Shown here: positions 50,050 through 64,000 of the stretch, in pieces
How the letters are laid out: every line of letters begins with the position of its first letter
How positions within the stretch are numbered: position 1 is the first letter of the stretch
From: Picochlorum sp. 'celeri'
Lineage: Eukaryota > Chlorophyta > Trebouxiophyceae
Direction of reading: 5' to 3'
Assembly (NCBI GenBank): GCA_010909725.1
Contig: JAACMV010000021.1
Span: 831,469 to 895,468, forward strand
DNA length: 64,000 nt
Notes under the pieces: generated by a model
Databases searched by the model: none
Told to the model about the DNA's origin: nothing
Seen by the model: the letters and a program-made list of their open reading frames with translations, nothing else
Program-made: the position numbers and the translations under genes

Positions 50050-53000
50050 ATACGAGTTGTGTTTTTTATTTCTGCCAATGCTTGGCGCACTATTGTGTTT
50101 TTGCCCTGAACTGTATGCTGTCCCACTGATGGATTTGTTGCTTGGACCTTCTGAATCCTCAATGCCACGAGCAACTCGTCAAGAACCGTGATCTGTCGCT
50201 TTAATTTAAACAACGTCTTGGTTGCATTGGCAGCAGATACATCGGAGCCCTTTTGTCCTTCAAGTCTGGTCAAGTATGCCGACACTTGGGAGTGCTTCAT
50301 GGAAATGGCTCTGTGTACCCCTTGCAGCTTTTCAATAATTACTGCTGTGGATCCCACATAGGAGCAGAAGTTTTCACCTGAGGTCAGAATTCGCAACATT
50401 TCCACCAACGAATGAAAGCATGCCTAAATGATCAAAACAACACAAGGTCATCCTCTGTACACCTGCATGCATTTTTGATGTGGACAATTATATATATCAT
50501 ACCTGGTGTTCACGAATTTGGAAGAGGAGAGACAAAAGAGTTTCGACCAGTCCGTTCTGAATCAAAATCTTTCCTGCCCTGTCAACAAATCTGCCGCAGG
50601 CGCACAAGGTTGTCAAGCACTTGAATCCTTCACACATGCTATCCCTCCGTGATTGATCTCTCGACGTTAAGGCAATGGCTTGCACCAACATGGTCACCCC
50701 TTCCTTGCCTATGAATGACTCACAGCATGTGCATGAACTCCCCAGACACCTCGAGAGATATTCGAGGGCTTCCAATTCTGGAAGCACGGAGCCTCCCCGC
50801 ATCTTTCGAAGGGCACTTTCCGTCAAATAACGCAGACTAGTGGGATCCTCGACACCCTCATCCTCAAGAGCTTCTGCTCTAACGTTTGCTTCGTGCAATC
50901 TTTCGCGTATTCCAGAAATTATATCGGAATGAGGATGATATGATCGAACCTGGTATCCTCTGAAATGTGTCTGAATGACAACGGCTGCCTGCTCGTACTC
51001 TAATTTCAGTGCAACACGAGCCTTTGCATCCATGTACAAAGACTGTATACTCGTTTTCATATCCTCATACCTCTTGTGATTTCTCCAAGACCTCTGAATC
51101 TGCACGCACCTCATCCTACAGGTGATGAAACGGGTTCTTGCAAGATGCGCTCTGATCGCCGATTGGATGACCACAGCAGCCCATTCCAGTTGCTCTCTCT
51201 GCATCTTGGCCCTCCTTGCGTGTTCACGTGCAGTAACGTACGCTCTCCAGCTTTGCTGGATTTTCATCGCCGCAGATATTTGACGAGAGTATCCGTACAG
51301 TGTATCATATAGACGATTCATTTCCTCCTGCAGTGTTTGAGACATCGCCTCAATCTGCTCATGCCTACGTGCCCGGACAATTCTTTGAATGGTCAATATA
51401 GCATTCAGCCTCTCTTCTGAAACCTTCTTCGCCTGCTGTCGCCTAAAATGTTTTTGAATCACAACAGAAGAGTGACATATAGCCTGAAAGTGCTTTCGCG
51501 CAACGTGCCTCCTCCAAACCGCCTGTATATGGACAACTGCAGCCAGCCTGTGAGAAGCAGTCTGCTCTGCAAGCCTCTTCCTCACATGCACCTGAATGAC
51601 GCAGGCAGACTCTCTCATAGAAATGAAGCACTCTCGCAGCTTTGCCATCCTCCAGTGACGTTGAATAGATACACACGACCGCTGCAAAGATGCATAGTGC
51701 GCACAACATACGTGACCTCTCCAATGCGACTGTATTTTGACTGCAGCCCATGCCTCCAGATCCAAGCGGTCCTTAACTGCCTGATAGGTTCTCCTATCAG
51801 AAAATCCTCTCCACGCAGACTGTATAATGACTGTGGATTCTCTGAGTTTCAAAAAGATGGCACGTTGCATCCTGCCCCTCCACAACGCCTGCATATGTGC
51901 AATGCTCTCAGCCAGTGCCTGGCGCACTGGAGCTGACAAGTCCACTCTCCTCCTGAACAAATAAGGCCTCACATTTCTTTGGATAACAACAGCTGCGTGT
52001 ATCCATTTTTGAAGATGGTTCCGTGAATACCCGGGCTTTCGATGTCGTACACGTCTCCAGAATCTTTGTATCACAGTTGCAGCTCGTTGCTCATACTGCA
52101 TAGACATGACTCTTTTGCACAACACGGCGTAAAATACAACGAGACGGCGATGATCTAAATCTGACTCAAAGTACTCTTGTTCTGTTACCACCAAAGGCAC
52201 TCCTCCAGCTGCCTTCAAAATTCTATCCAAGGCATCAAATGGTGCTTGCACAGCATCATAGACTGCCTTCCTAGCAACACCAGGGGAACTAAACATTCTC
52301 CCATAATAGGATAGTATCGACTCCAATATATTTTTCCTATCAGTAGATTTTGATAGCACATCTCCTTCCAGCATGACGTTCTTCTCCGATGCGCAAATGC
52401 AGCACAACCACTTGAGAAGGACTGCAACAGATGTACTGCTCTTCATACTCTCATGCTGCAACAACCTCTGCATTGAATCCACAACGGTATCAACCTGTGA
52501 CATCGGACATGTACTTTCTCTCACCACAATATCGCATTCCACCTGAATAGATCGCGTGTTTAGGGACCTAGGAATTTCATAGGTGATGATGCAATCCCAC
52601 AGCAGGCTTGTCGTTGCAGAGTAGTCCCCATCAGCAACGTGAGGAGCCACCGAGGCATCAAAACCCATCCTCTTCATAGCGATACAAATATTATTGATTC
52701 TATCAGATCTTTTGGAGGCAGGATATCGGGGCTTCAACGCATGCTCATGCTCTGCACACAAGACATCAGCAAGCCTACACAGTCGAACCCCATCTCGCAA
52801 GTCCACAGACAAATTCTCAACACCCAAGTGGACACAGAGTCTTGGCGACTGAACATATGACACACAGTATCCAAATCTTCTCAAGTACCTCTCTACATCA
52901 ACTTGCTTCAACAACGTACCCATGCTGCTCTGCAGCACATGGTGAGATGCATGAATACCCAGATTTCCCCTTCCACTAAACAATAATGGCGCCCAGATAG

Positions 53001-54026
53001 GCACCTTCCAACGCAATGCTACATCCTTGTCACTCTCATCGCGCGTCGATGAGTAGATATCATCCAGCAACAAAACTACTGCCAGCAGGTGGCGAACAAC
53101 TCTGAGATACCCTGCAGGAGGAATCTTGCCATCCATATTCTTCCTCGACAGCTGCATGACAACCCTAGCATATCGCTCCTCTCGTTCAGATAAACCAGAA
53201 TACATTTCTTTCACCATTGAGTGAGCAATATCCAACCACACTTTTGAATATGACGCAAATCCTTTCTGCACTTTTGCCTTGAGCACTGCTGTGCACATGA
53301 CATCCTCCTACACATACGCATTCAATACATGTGACACTGATGCATTCACCATAATACTCTATAGGCGCATATCAACTATTCATGCGAATAATACCATGCC
53401 TATCAACGCACCACATCCATGGCAAGCCGAATCACATCCCTTTCCAAACTCTTGCACACCCTATCCACAGAACCAAACAATCCCTCCTTCTCCTGCCCCA
53501 ACTGACTCGTCATCCTAGACCTGAGCACATCCTTGTGCGAGTAAATCTCCACCGAAGATTCTATCGACGCACGCCTGTCGCCATTCAACCCACCATCCCA
53601 TGGGCACAAGACAGCATTCACCCATGCTTTCAACACCTCACTCTCACAACTACCACTCACCCCACCCTCGATATGCTGCCAAGCGTTCTTTGGAACAGGA
53701 GACACCAGCCCACCACGCGGATCATACTCATCACTCAATCGCGCACTCGTACAGTGCTCTTCCAAACCCACAAAAATACCCCGCCTGCCAAACACCAAAC
53801 CCTGCCTTGATTTCCGCCTCCCTCCACCTTTCTGTCCAGAAACACGAATTGAAAGAGTCCCTGCATCCACAGGAGGCGTCGGGGTGCAAGCATCGTGCGC
53901 CATGTCATCAACAAGGCCTAGCTCGTCTCTCGTCTCCCTACCATGCATTCCATCCACGCTCTCCCAACAACACTCTTCCTCTTTTATATCAACCTCAACC
54001 ACAACCCGCGATGCTTTTCCCAACAT
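50046..54026 (-). CDS. ASPM: ASPM-like abnormal spindle protein with 14 IQ motifs
   Basis: A spindle-pole protein. Three exons (54026..53412, 53307..50503, 50423..50046; introns of 104 and 79 bp, donors GTGCGT and GTATGA) encode 1,265 residues, all junctions in phase 0. The N-terminal 200 residues are not recognisably conserved. After them come RMTSQLGQEKEGLFGSVDRV and WLDIAHSMVKEMYSG, two CH-type segments (LSVDLRDGVRLCRLADVLC is a clear actin-binding CH helix; LLKWLCCICASEKNV a second), then VVFYAVLCKRV. About 14 IQ-like calmodulin-binding repeats follow from residue 650 (VIQRFWRR, IIQSAWRG, KIQSHWRG, VIQTHFRG and others). The C-terminal part is helical. Much shorter than human ASPM, which has about 80 IQs. 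Exon 1-2 sites are the least certain. Confidence 0.85.
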
Positions 54027-54153
54027 ATCTGAAGAAATATCACAGAAAAGGAAATGCGACGGTTACTCGGTCGTTACTCCGAATGAAACACAATTCTTCA
54101 CCCTCCACCTGATACCATGCGACTATTAAAATAATAATAAATTTATATATACT

Positions 54154-54852
54154 TTAAGGCACAACAAATGGATGGGGAGGCGGTGCCATCCCATCCTCTC
54201 TGCAGGACTCGACCAACGACTCTTCCATCCGCTTGGACAGCCTGACTGCCAATGGCTCACCTCTCTCCGTCAGTGGCCTCGGTCGAATGGTATACATACC
54301 TAGTCTGTTGCCGAACACGATATCAGTCATATATCTATCCCCTACCATGATGAGATCACGGCAGGAACACGCCTCCAATCGATTCATAAAGTAGGGCTCG
54401 ACATCCTCTGGACCAGCAACTGGTTTCTTCTGCCGATGCCTCAGCACTGGAATCCCAAGTGACTCTTCCATGGCATCTGCATGGGATCCATCCGGATCAA
54501 ATTGCTCCAATCCAGCAGAGTTACTGAATAATACTACATTACCATCCCCAAATGCAGCCACACAGGCAGTTAATGATTCTTTTGCCCATGGATGGAGGAC
54601 AAGGCTGTATGGTTCTGTGAGTGTGTTGTCCTTGTCAAAGAGGCATCCTTTAAATCCAGCCCGTTTCAAATCTTCCCAGTCTATATTACGAAGGTCAGGA
54701 GTATCGACATGAGGGAGAATAGGCGTGTGCTGTAATTCTGGAGCGTGGGATGTGACCCAGGCACTCCTCTGTCGTCGAAGTTTTAAAAATTCCCCCACCC
54801 CTCCGAGGTTCAGGGACTGTCCCAACCACTTTGAGATGCTCGTAGCGCTCAT
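54154..54852 (-). CDS. HAD phosphatase, phosphatidylglycerophosphate phosphatase (GEP4/PGPP1-like)
   Basis: Removes phosphate from phosphatidylglycerophosphate to make phosphatidylglycerol, needed for cardiolipin or thylakoid lipid. The 232-residue frame has the family's N-terminal LNLGGVGEFLKL and the HAD motif FDKDNTLT (nucleophile D73). Then come VVLFSNSAGL (motif II Ser), a Lys in RQKKPVAGPEDVE and the metal-binding MVGDRYMTDIVFGNRLGMYTI. Matching lengths and motifs make this yeast Gep4/plant PGPP1 type. No intron. It lies 278 bp downstream of thiC on the same strand. Confidence 0.88.
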   Translation of the reverse strand: MSATSISKWLGQSLNLGGVGEFLKLRRQRSAWVTSHAPELQHTPILPHVDTPDLRNIDWEDLKRAGFKGCLFDKDNTLTEPYSLVLHPWAKESLTACVAAFGDGNVVLFSNSAGLEQFDPDGSHADAMEESLGIPVLRHRQKKPVAGPEDVEPYFMNRLEACSCRDLIMVGDRYMTDIVFGNRLGMYTIRPRPLTERGEPLAVRLSKRMEESLVESCREDGMAPPPHPFVVP

Positions 54853-55077
54853 CTGATTGCTTAATTATTTTCAATATATATCTATTTTGTCAGTCTGTAT
54901 CTCAGAAGGCTCTCTGTCGTTGAGCGTGAGCCAATGTTGTCTGGAAGTGTTTCTTGAATTCGCAATGATTGCCGTCATACCATTCTGAGATGGATCGATC
55001 GTTGATTAAGAATATGCATATGGTTTTCATTAATTCATATATAATGCTAGTAATGTAATGGATGCGCATGCGACTCC

Positions 55078-55119
55078 GATGATGCTAGAAATGCATCATC
55101 AGAGCCTCTGATTCAGAGG
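55078..55119 (-). repeat. Two adjacent short hairpins 3' of thiC
   Basis: GATGATGC (55078..55085) pairs with GCATCATC (55093..55100) around a 7-base loop. Directly next to it, CCTCT/AGAGG around GATTC (55105..55119) forms a second stem. They lie 12-53 bases past the thiC stop codon in its 3' flank. Confidence 0.65.
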
Positions 55120-55130
55120 TATTCTTTTTT

Positions 55131-57596
<2,466 letters not shown>

Positions 57597-57599
57597 ATG

Positions 57600-59915
57600 A
57601 TGGGATCTTGTTTCTCTGCTCCAACACGGACGCCAGAGCCAGACGTGGGAGGCGAGACCAAACAACAAACTACCGTGTTGGACAGAGACGTGTCTGAGGT
57701 GATAGAAGCGAAAAGTTTATGTAGTGAAAGTAATAATAACATAGCCAAGGGTGAGGACAACGGTGAGAGGGCGCGGCAGTTCCATAAGCAGGATAGTGGT
57801 GGAAAGAACAACATGGCTGATGTTCTTGCAGCGGATGAGGAGCCTCGATTGGTTCGACGACATACCAGGCGGGATGCCAATGATCGAATGAAGTTATTAA
57901 AGGCGCTTGGCTTGGTCGATGCGGATGAGGAGAGACGGTTTCATTCCATTACCAAGTTGATTTCCTCCTTGTTTGAGTGCCCTGTGGCTGCTGTGAGTTT
58001 GGTGGAGGAAGAGCGAAAATGGTTCAAGGTGACGGAGGGAGCGCAAATCGAAGGAAAACCTGGTTGTGATAGCGTGTTTTGCTCGTATGTGATTACTGGG
58101 TCCTCGCCAGAGATTGTCGTGGTGGATGACACGGAGACGGATGCTCGGTTCTCGAATGACCCACTTGTGGTGGGGCCGCCACATATTCGATTTTATGCTG
58201 CAGCTCCTTTGATCTCACCAGTGAATGGTACTCGATATGGGGCGTTGTGTGTATTTGACACAAAGCCACGGAATGGAGAGCAGCATGATGATATGTTCAA
58301 CTTGTTGGAGCAGTTTTCAGAGCTTGTTGTGCGTGAGATTGAAAAGGACAAGTTGGAAATATTGAAAAAAATGGTGTATGAACAGCGGGTGGTCGGGTCC
58401 TCTTCGGTGAGGTCTGGATCTAGCGGATTAAGTTCAGTACGTGAACATTCTCTTCGCATTGTGAACGAAGAAGGCAATGATGGCGTCCTTGACAGTTTGT
58501 GTAAAGCGGCAGAATGCTTTCACGAAGGTGTTGCTGTTTTGGAGATCACGTCTGTGCAGTGGAGAGTGGTATATGCGAGTTCCTCTCTCTCTGATTCGCT
58601 GGGAATAGATGCACACAGAATGGTGCATCATGGATTTTGGGAGTTTTTCTTGACTGATCCTCATGAGCGACAAGCATCAAACGAATGCATGGCAGAACAT
58701 AAGCCATTTACATTGTCTACGACGATGCAGAATCGCCTGCATCCGTATCCAAAAACAGTGGTGATGGATTTCAGACCTGCCAATAAGACAACTTCCACGT
58801 CCCCTGAAGGAATGCAAGCAGAAGATGGTGAAGAAGACAAATACTACTTTGCTATCGTCAGGCCTGAAGTTAAATCCCGTTTGAGTGGACAGAGCTTTGG
58901 AAGGATTGAACCAGATGCGACCTTGAACCTTTCAAAAGACGTGCCAACAATTTTTCGTGACATCAGGTTGGGTCCTATGATTGGTAGAGGAGCGTATGGA
59001 CGAGTGTACAGAGGGAACTGGAATGGCAATGTTGTTGCTGTAAAAGTCATAACATCAGATGAAGCTATTCTTGGAAGGAAAGGTGGAGAGGGAAGTGGCA
59101 AGCACAGGTCCCCTTTGCATGAGGCTACTCTGTCTGCAGCACTCTCTCATCCTAATGTGGCGCACACATATCAGTATGCAGTGCGAAAGGTCAAGACAAC
59201 CCCGGATAGGAAGGGAGATTCTGGGGTTGGACAAGAGCACATGGAGGCAAAGGTGGTGTCTGAAATTTGGCTCATTGGCGAATTTTGTAACCGCGGGCCA
59301 TTGCTAACGGCAATAGAACGGGGTGCATTTTTGACGAAGCCTGGGGCTCGTCATGCTCAACCAAATTTGATTGCAGTTCTGCAAACCCTGCAGGAGATTG
59401 CAGCCGCAATGCAGTACCTGCATTCTCATGACATTGTGCATGGGGATTTGACAGGAGGAAATGTTCTCCTGACGACATCCGATAAAGACGGCAGAGGCTT
59501 CACTTCAAAGGTTGTCGATTTCGGACTATCACGAGTTTGCCAGGGTGGGGGCCTGCGAACAAAGAGGATGGGGTGTGCTGAGTACATGCCGCCTGAACTC
59601 ATCACAGGGGGGCTGCTGACCAAGGCTGGCGACTCGTATGCATTCGGTGTAATTCTTTGGGAGTTATATAATGGAAAACGTGCATGGGATGGACTCAAAC
59701 CTGCTGAAGTCCTGGAAAGAGTCGCAGCTCATGAGTTGCTTGAATTTCCAGCACAGACACCAAGAAGGTTGAAAATTCTTGGTGAAAAGTGTATGAGTCC
59801 AGATCCAGAGGACCGTCCACGGTTTTCTGAAATTGTGTATGAAGTGAACACCATTTTAGCGGATACTATGAATATTTTACAACAGTTTCTTGGCGCCACT
59901 GGCTCAAAATCGTGA
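57600..59915 (+). CDS. GAF-PAS protein kinase (TKL-like), possibly myristoylated
   Basis: A single-exon signalling kinase of 771 residues if the second of two adjacent ATGs (57597, 57600) is used, giving MGSCFSAP, an N-myristoylation consensus with a palmitoylatable Cys. A GAF domain (about residues 105-245: KLISSLFECPVAAVSLVEEE, KWFKVTEG, FCSYVITGSS, IRFYAAAPLISP) is of bacterial style. A PAS-like region follows (about 290-420, WRVVYASSSLSDSLG). The kinase domain (about 460-765) has the Gly loop IGRGAYGRVYRGNW, VAVKVI, the catalytic loop VHGDLTGGNVLL (HGD in place of HRD), VDFGLSRV and YMPPELITGG. The loop resembles that of Raf-like/TKL kinases in other green algae. Ligand of GAF or PAS unknown, so it could sense light, redox or a small molecule. 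Confidence 0.88.
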   Translation: MGSCFSAPTRTPEPDVGGETKQQTTVLDRDVSEVIEAKSLCSESNNNIAKGEDNGERARQFHKQDSGGKNNMADVLAADEEPRLVRRHTRRDANDRMKLLKALGLVDADEERRFHSITKLISSLFECPVAAVSLVEEERKWFKVTEGAQIEGKPGCDSVFCSYVITGSSPEIVVVDDTETDARFSNDPLVVGPPHIRFYAAAPLISPVNGTRYGALCVFDTKPRNGEQHDDMFNLLEQFSELVVREIEKDKLEILKKMVYEQRVVGSSSVRSGSSGLSSVREHSLRIVNEEGNDGVLDSLCKAAECFHEGVAVLEITSVQWRVVYASSSLSDSLGIDAHRMVHHGFWEFFLTDPHERQASNECMAEHKPFTLSTTMQNRLHPYPKTVVMDFRPANKTTSTSPEGMQAEDGEEDKYYFAIVRPEVKSRLSGQSFGRIEPDATLNLSKDVPTIFRDIRLGPMIGRGAYGRVYRGNWNGNVVAVKVITSDEAILGRKGGEGSGKHRSPLHEATLSAALSHPNVAHTYQYAVRKVKTTPDRKGDSGVGQEHMEAKVVSEIWLIGEFCNRGPLLTAIERGAFLTKPGARHAQPNLIAVLQTLQEIAAAMQYLHSHDIVHGDLTGGNVLLTTSDKDGRGFTSKVVDFGLSRVCQGGGLRTKRMGCAEYMPPELITGGLLTKAGDSYAFGVILWELYNGKRAWDGLKPAEVLERVAAHELLEFPAQTPRRLKILGEKCMSPDPEDRPRFSEIVYEVNTILADTMNILQQFLGATGSKS

Positions 59916-60010
59916 GCAATGATGTCAAGTTGCCTTTCTATTAATGATATTCTTCTAGAACTTTGAATTTTTTTGTTTGTAACTCGCAGTATATATTTGA
60001 CATCAGCACA

Positions 60011-63000
60011 TTAAGACGTAAATTGCAGTCGAGGGGCAATGCACATAGCCATGAGTTCCTGGAAGAGGAGCTTTGCAGCGTATGGAATCTGAACCTGCAC
60101 AATGCCTGTGGTGGATTTGCATGCTTGGCAGTGGAATGAATTCTTCCTGAGGGCCGCAACTGCAACGACTCCGCATTTCTCGCATACATGAATTCGATAT
60201 GCATCACTTTGGTTGTACAACCTTTCTTTCAAAAACGCAGCAGCACCATGTGAGATGATGCAATCTCGTTCCATCTCTCCAAATCTCAGCCCACCATCCC
60301 TTGCTCTTCCCTCAGTTGGTTGTCTTGTCAAAATTTGGACAGGTCCACGTCCACGACTGTGTATCTTATCGTCCACCATATGCTTGAGTCTTTGATAGTA
60401 GGTCGGATTCAAGAAAATGAGGGCTTTGAGTTGTCTACCAGTGTGGCCATTGTACATGACCTCCCACCCTCTGGACTGGTATCCACAGCCATGGAGTGCA
60501 CGTGAAATATTATCCACAGTGACACTTGTGAATGGTGTGGAGTCACCTTCCTGACCCACGCACGCTGCCACCTTGGACATGAGGGCTTCAACCAAATGGC
60601 CAATTGTCATGCGTGAAGGAATAGCATGAGGGTTGATGATTAGATCAGGAACAATGCCTTCTGCTGTGAATGGCATGTCTTCTTGAGTGTACGTAATTCC
60701 TACTGTACCTTTCTGTCCATGGCGAGAAGCAAATTTGTCTCCAACTTGAGGAATTCTCACGGATCTAACTCTCATTTTCACAAATCGAGCACCATCAGCA
60801 CCTGTTGTCAGGGCAACTCCATCCACCATGCCACTTTCACTGTGTCTAAGACTTGTCGAACAGTCCTTCCTTGTAAATCGCTGCGGCATTCCACTTCCAT
60901 CATCTGGAATTGGGGAAGTTTTGCCGATGACGACATCATCTCCACTGACCCGTGTTCCAGGAGCAGCAATACCATCATCGTCCAGCTTGTCATATGTTCC
61001 ATGGCGAAGTCCTGCAGTAATCTCCCTGTCAGGCTTTTCAATAGTCTCCTGTACAATACTTCCTTGCTGCTTCTCCTCAGTCTTGTACGATCGATAGAAA
61101 ATGGATCTAAAGATTCCCCTGTCAATGCTACTTTGGTTCATCATTGTGGAATCCTCCTGGTTGTAACCAGAATAGCACGCAATTGCTACAATGGTATTTA
61201 TGCCAGCTGGAAGCTCTCTAAAGTGCAAGTACTCCATTGCTCGGGTGGTAACTAGTGGCTTTTGAGGGTAACACAGCACATACCCCTGGGTGTCCATTCT
61301 AACCTGATAGTTGGTCACGTACATACCCATGGCTTGCTTACCCATAGCACTCTGGTAAGTATTACGTGGCGATTGATTGTGATCTGGGAATGGAATGATT
61401 GATGCACACACTCCTAAAATCATGGCAGGGTGGATCTCGCAATGGGTGTATGTGGCAGTGTATGAGATGTCAGGATCACTCCTGGCAACCTTCAGATCGT
61501 TGATGGTCATGGCAATCATGGTGGTCTCTTCCTCTTCAACGTCGACATACTCAATGGCCCCTGACTCGATGAAAGATTCCCAGCTTTTACCGGTCTCCTC
61601 TCTCTGTGCGAGTTCCACCACATCCCTTTTGGTCACCCTCAGTTTCTGATCATCAACAACAAACAATGGCCTACAGCACCTTCCATAATCTGTTGTCAGC
61701 CGAAGTTCTTGAAGGCGTATGTCATGCACAATGCTCACTTCAGTATTCAAGTCGGACTGTCTCCTCAAAGCCCTCAAAGTTGCCACCAATTCAGCTGGGT
61801 TGCGATGGACGCCTACCCATGCACCATTCACAAAGATCTTTGTAGTTGTGGCCACAGCAGATGGAGAGATTTCCTCCAACGATTCCGTATTCCAATCATC
61901 CAAAGTGTCCAACACAGGACGAGCTGTACACCCCACGCTAATATACGTCATGAGTGACAGATTCTTAACGAGCCCACAAGCTTGTCCCTCTGGAGTTTCT
62001 GCAGGACAAATCATTCCCCATTGTGAATTATGAAGCTGTCTTGGCTTTGCTAACTTTCCCTCTCTACCTATAGGAGAATTTATTCTTCTTAGATGGCTTA
62101 GCGTTGAGGCATACGTCAATCTGTTGAGCACCTGTGACACTCCTGGCCTCATTTCTCCCACGCCCATCACACCCCAGTTGCCAGTAGCCAAAGAGTATTT
62201 TAAACCTCGAGTAATCGTGTCCTTGTTTATCGCAGCCGTCACATTTATATCTTTCCCTTTATCGACACATCGCTGGGCATAGCTGCGTGCATCTCTGGTT
62301 AATTTTCTGTAGAGTCCTCTGAAAAGACCAGCCAAGAGTGGTCCACCGAGGTCAAGCCTCTTATTGGCATAATGATCCCTGTCATCCTCTTCGCGCCTCC
62401 CAAGAGCGACCAAAAGAAGTCTGTGAATCACATATCCAAAGAAGTACGCCTTCTTCGTCTCACTAGCAGGGCCAGAACCCAGGTGGGGCAAAAGCTCCTT
62501 CTGCAACAAATCTCGTGCATAGGCTATTCTCTTGTCCTTGGTTGCTCCCACCACCGACCCTCTCTTGCCAATAAAATCCAACGCAACTTCCTGACTTTGA
62601 ATAGGAATGGCTTCTTCAATAGAAGGCCTCAACGCATCCAGCATGGCTGTATCGTTAAAGTCATAGACAATATGTTGCAGAATATCTCTATCAGAAACCA
62701 ATCCCAGAGCCCTAAAGACAATAAAGATTGGGATGTCGGACCTAATGTATGGCAGCGTTGCCCTCAGGCACTGTCCATTTGTACGTTTTGCACCTTTTCG
62801 AGAGAGCATTTTCACCGACATGGTTGAGACAGCATGTGTGCTGTTCTCCCTTGTACTCCTGCACTCTGCAGCAAACGAGTACTTTGAGGGTTGACTCTTT
62901 TTGAACACAAAAACCTGGTTATTCGCCATTCTTTCTTGTGCAATCAACACCTTCTCGGATCCGTTAATAACAAAGTATCCTCCTTGGTCAAAGGGGCATT

Positions 63001-63679
63001 CTCCAAGATCACACAATTCTCTATCAGATCGATCTGCCAAATTGCAGTAGTCTGACCGCAACATGATTGGAATATCTCCCAAAAAGACCTTTTCATGAAG
63101 CACCACATCTTCATCTATTATCTCAGGCTCCTCTCCCAACTCAACAACCTTTTTACGGATATCTCGCTTTTCTAGATCCACGTACAGTGGGGCACTGTAG
63201 GTCAAGTTTCTGAGCCTCGCCTCTTTTGGAAACAAAACCACAGTCTCTCCATCTGGCTCCACAAATATAGGCTTGGATAAGAAAATCTGACCAAACTTTA
63301 ACTGCACCTCTCTTTCTTCATCCTCATCCATATCTTGCCCAGGCTGATGCTGGTTTTGCGGAATCACTGTGATTGTTGAGTTCTCATCCACAATCTCCTG
63401 AAGACTCGTATTGATAAATTCGTTGAAAGAATCCAGCTGCTGCCTCACCAGTCCTTTATCCTCAAAATACGAACTGATCACCGCCCTATAAACGACAATA
63501 CGTGTCAGTAACAAATCAAATCACAACCATTATTATTCGATCCTCGTCCTAGTGCTCAAGAGTTGCACGAGCACAGTGAAATTCAACTTAACGCACCATG
63601 CATCGTTCTCGTCAATCTCCTCTTCTAAATCCACATCCATAATATCCACATCGTCATCATACTCTCCCTGTCGACCCAT
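60011..63679 (-). CDS. RPB2: RNA polymerase II second-largest subunit RPB2
   Basis: A core catalytic subunit of nuclear RNA polymerase II. Exon 1 (63679..63597) encodes an acidic N-terminus ending DENDAW. An intron of 111 bp (donor GTGCGT, acceptor TTATAG) splits the Trp codon; exon 2 (63485..60011) continues [20 protein letters not shown], as in RPB2 of other eukaryotes. The 1,185 residues include [90 protein letters not shown] and [13 protein letters not shown]. The C-terminal zinc site is C-x2-C then C-x2-C (CEKCGVV, CQACKS). Full length. Confidence 0.97.
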
Positions 63680-64000
63680 CCTGACGGAACCAGCGCAGAA
63701 AACAAAAAAATAATCAACTGATGGATGAACTTTGTCTTTTCACCCTTCGAGACAAACGCACGCTGTTTCCCTTTGAACAAAATACCAAATATATACTTTC
63801 AAAGCCAATATCACGCCGGAATCAAGGAACGGTCTCCTTCCAGTGAAAGGAAAAAGCCCGCCGCTTCGAAATCCTCGGTGAAATCCCTTCGCTCCGGCGA
63901 CCAAGGACTGTAAACGAGATATCTGTTCTAGAAAATAAATATAATTGATTTAAAAGTGCCAATTCCTTCCGAGATGGAGTAGAATCCATGTACCAGCAAA
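63680..64000. other. RPB2 upstream region
   Basis: The right end of the window. A short open frame on the + strand has no recognisable product. It probably holds the RPB2 promoter. Confidence 0.5.

Noticed and set aside
63725..63913. Short basic open frame at the right edge
   Set aside because: No recognisable family and it lies in the likely RPB2 promoter.

Overview
The window is nuclear DNA of a eukaryote with a primary plastid, most likely a green alga with a compact genome. The evidence is spliceosomal introns (about 20 short ones, roughly 66-245 bp), nuclear genes for plastid proteins with N-terminal transit-like extensions (uS10c, bL33c, a RIBA2-like riboflavin enzyme, ThiC, a DUF1995/LPA3-like protein), a plant-type NPSN SNARE, and secreted proteins with hydroxyproline-rich Ser-Pro-Pro-Pro linkers. 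About 37 genes fit in 64 kb and two convergent gene pairs overlap at their stop codons. The compactness recalls small trebouxiophyte or prasinophyte genomes; no genus is claimed.

Layout. 0-10.5 kb: the U5 snRNP WD40 protein SNRNP40 (cut by the left edge) and splicing factor ISY1, mixed with a predicted plastid membrane protein, an orphan acidic protein, a PX-BAR sorting nexin and three secreted proteins: a DUF285-repeat protein, a possible beta-trefoil protein and a PL14 polysaccharide lyase. 10.6-24.2 kb: eIF3h, a RIBA2-like riboflavin enzyme whose GTP cyclohydrolase half looks dead, asparagine synthetase, an FBXO7/SKIP22-like F-box protein, plastid bL33, beta-COP, plastid uS10, and the ribosome-assembly GTPase NOG2. 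24.3-38.4 kb: an RNase T2-like secreted protein lacking catalytic residues, a TNPO3/IPO13 importin, an LPA3-like protein, an FCP1-type CTD phosphatase, an SPX protein, a plastid FKBP, TSR1 and a DUF506 protein. 39.4-54 kb: an NPSN Qb-SNARE, ALG9, a ZIFL-like MFS carrier, a tyrosine-phosphatase-like protein, a SAPS/PP6 regulatory subunit, WDR48/UAF1 and an ASPM-like spindle protein. 54-63.7 kb: a phosphatidylglycerophosphate phosphatase, ThiC, a GAF-PAS-TKL kinase, and RPB2.

Most genes are conserved housekeeping genes with no operon-like logic. Common themes are RNA processing (SNRNP40, ISY1, FCP1, RPB2), ribosome assembly (NOG2, TSR1), secretory traffic (beta-COP, SNX, NPSN, ALG9) and plastid cofactor synthesis (RIBA, ThiC).

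Intron structure is the most distinctive genome-level signal. Most 5' splice sites read GT-R-C-G (10 GTACG and 3 GTGCG of about 20) rather than GTRAG, acceptors are TGCAG or TAG, and introns sit mostly near the 5' ends of genes. I found no tRNA, rRNA, CRISPR, insertion sequence or transposon. The more unusual protein observations are the degraded GCHII half of the RIBA protein, the catalytically depleted RNase T2, the PL14 lyase with its catalytic residues in place, the zinc-free bL33c and the GAF-PAS-kinase with an HGD catalytic loop.
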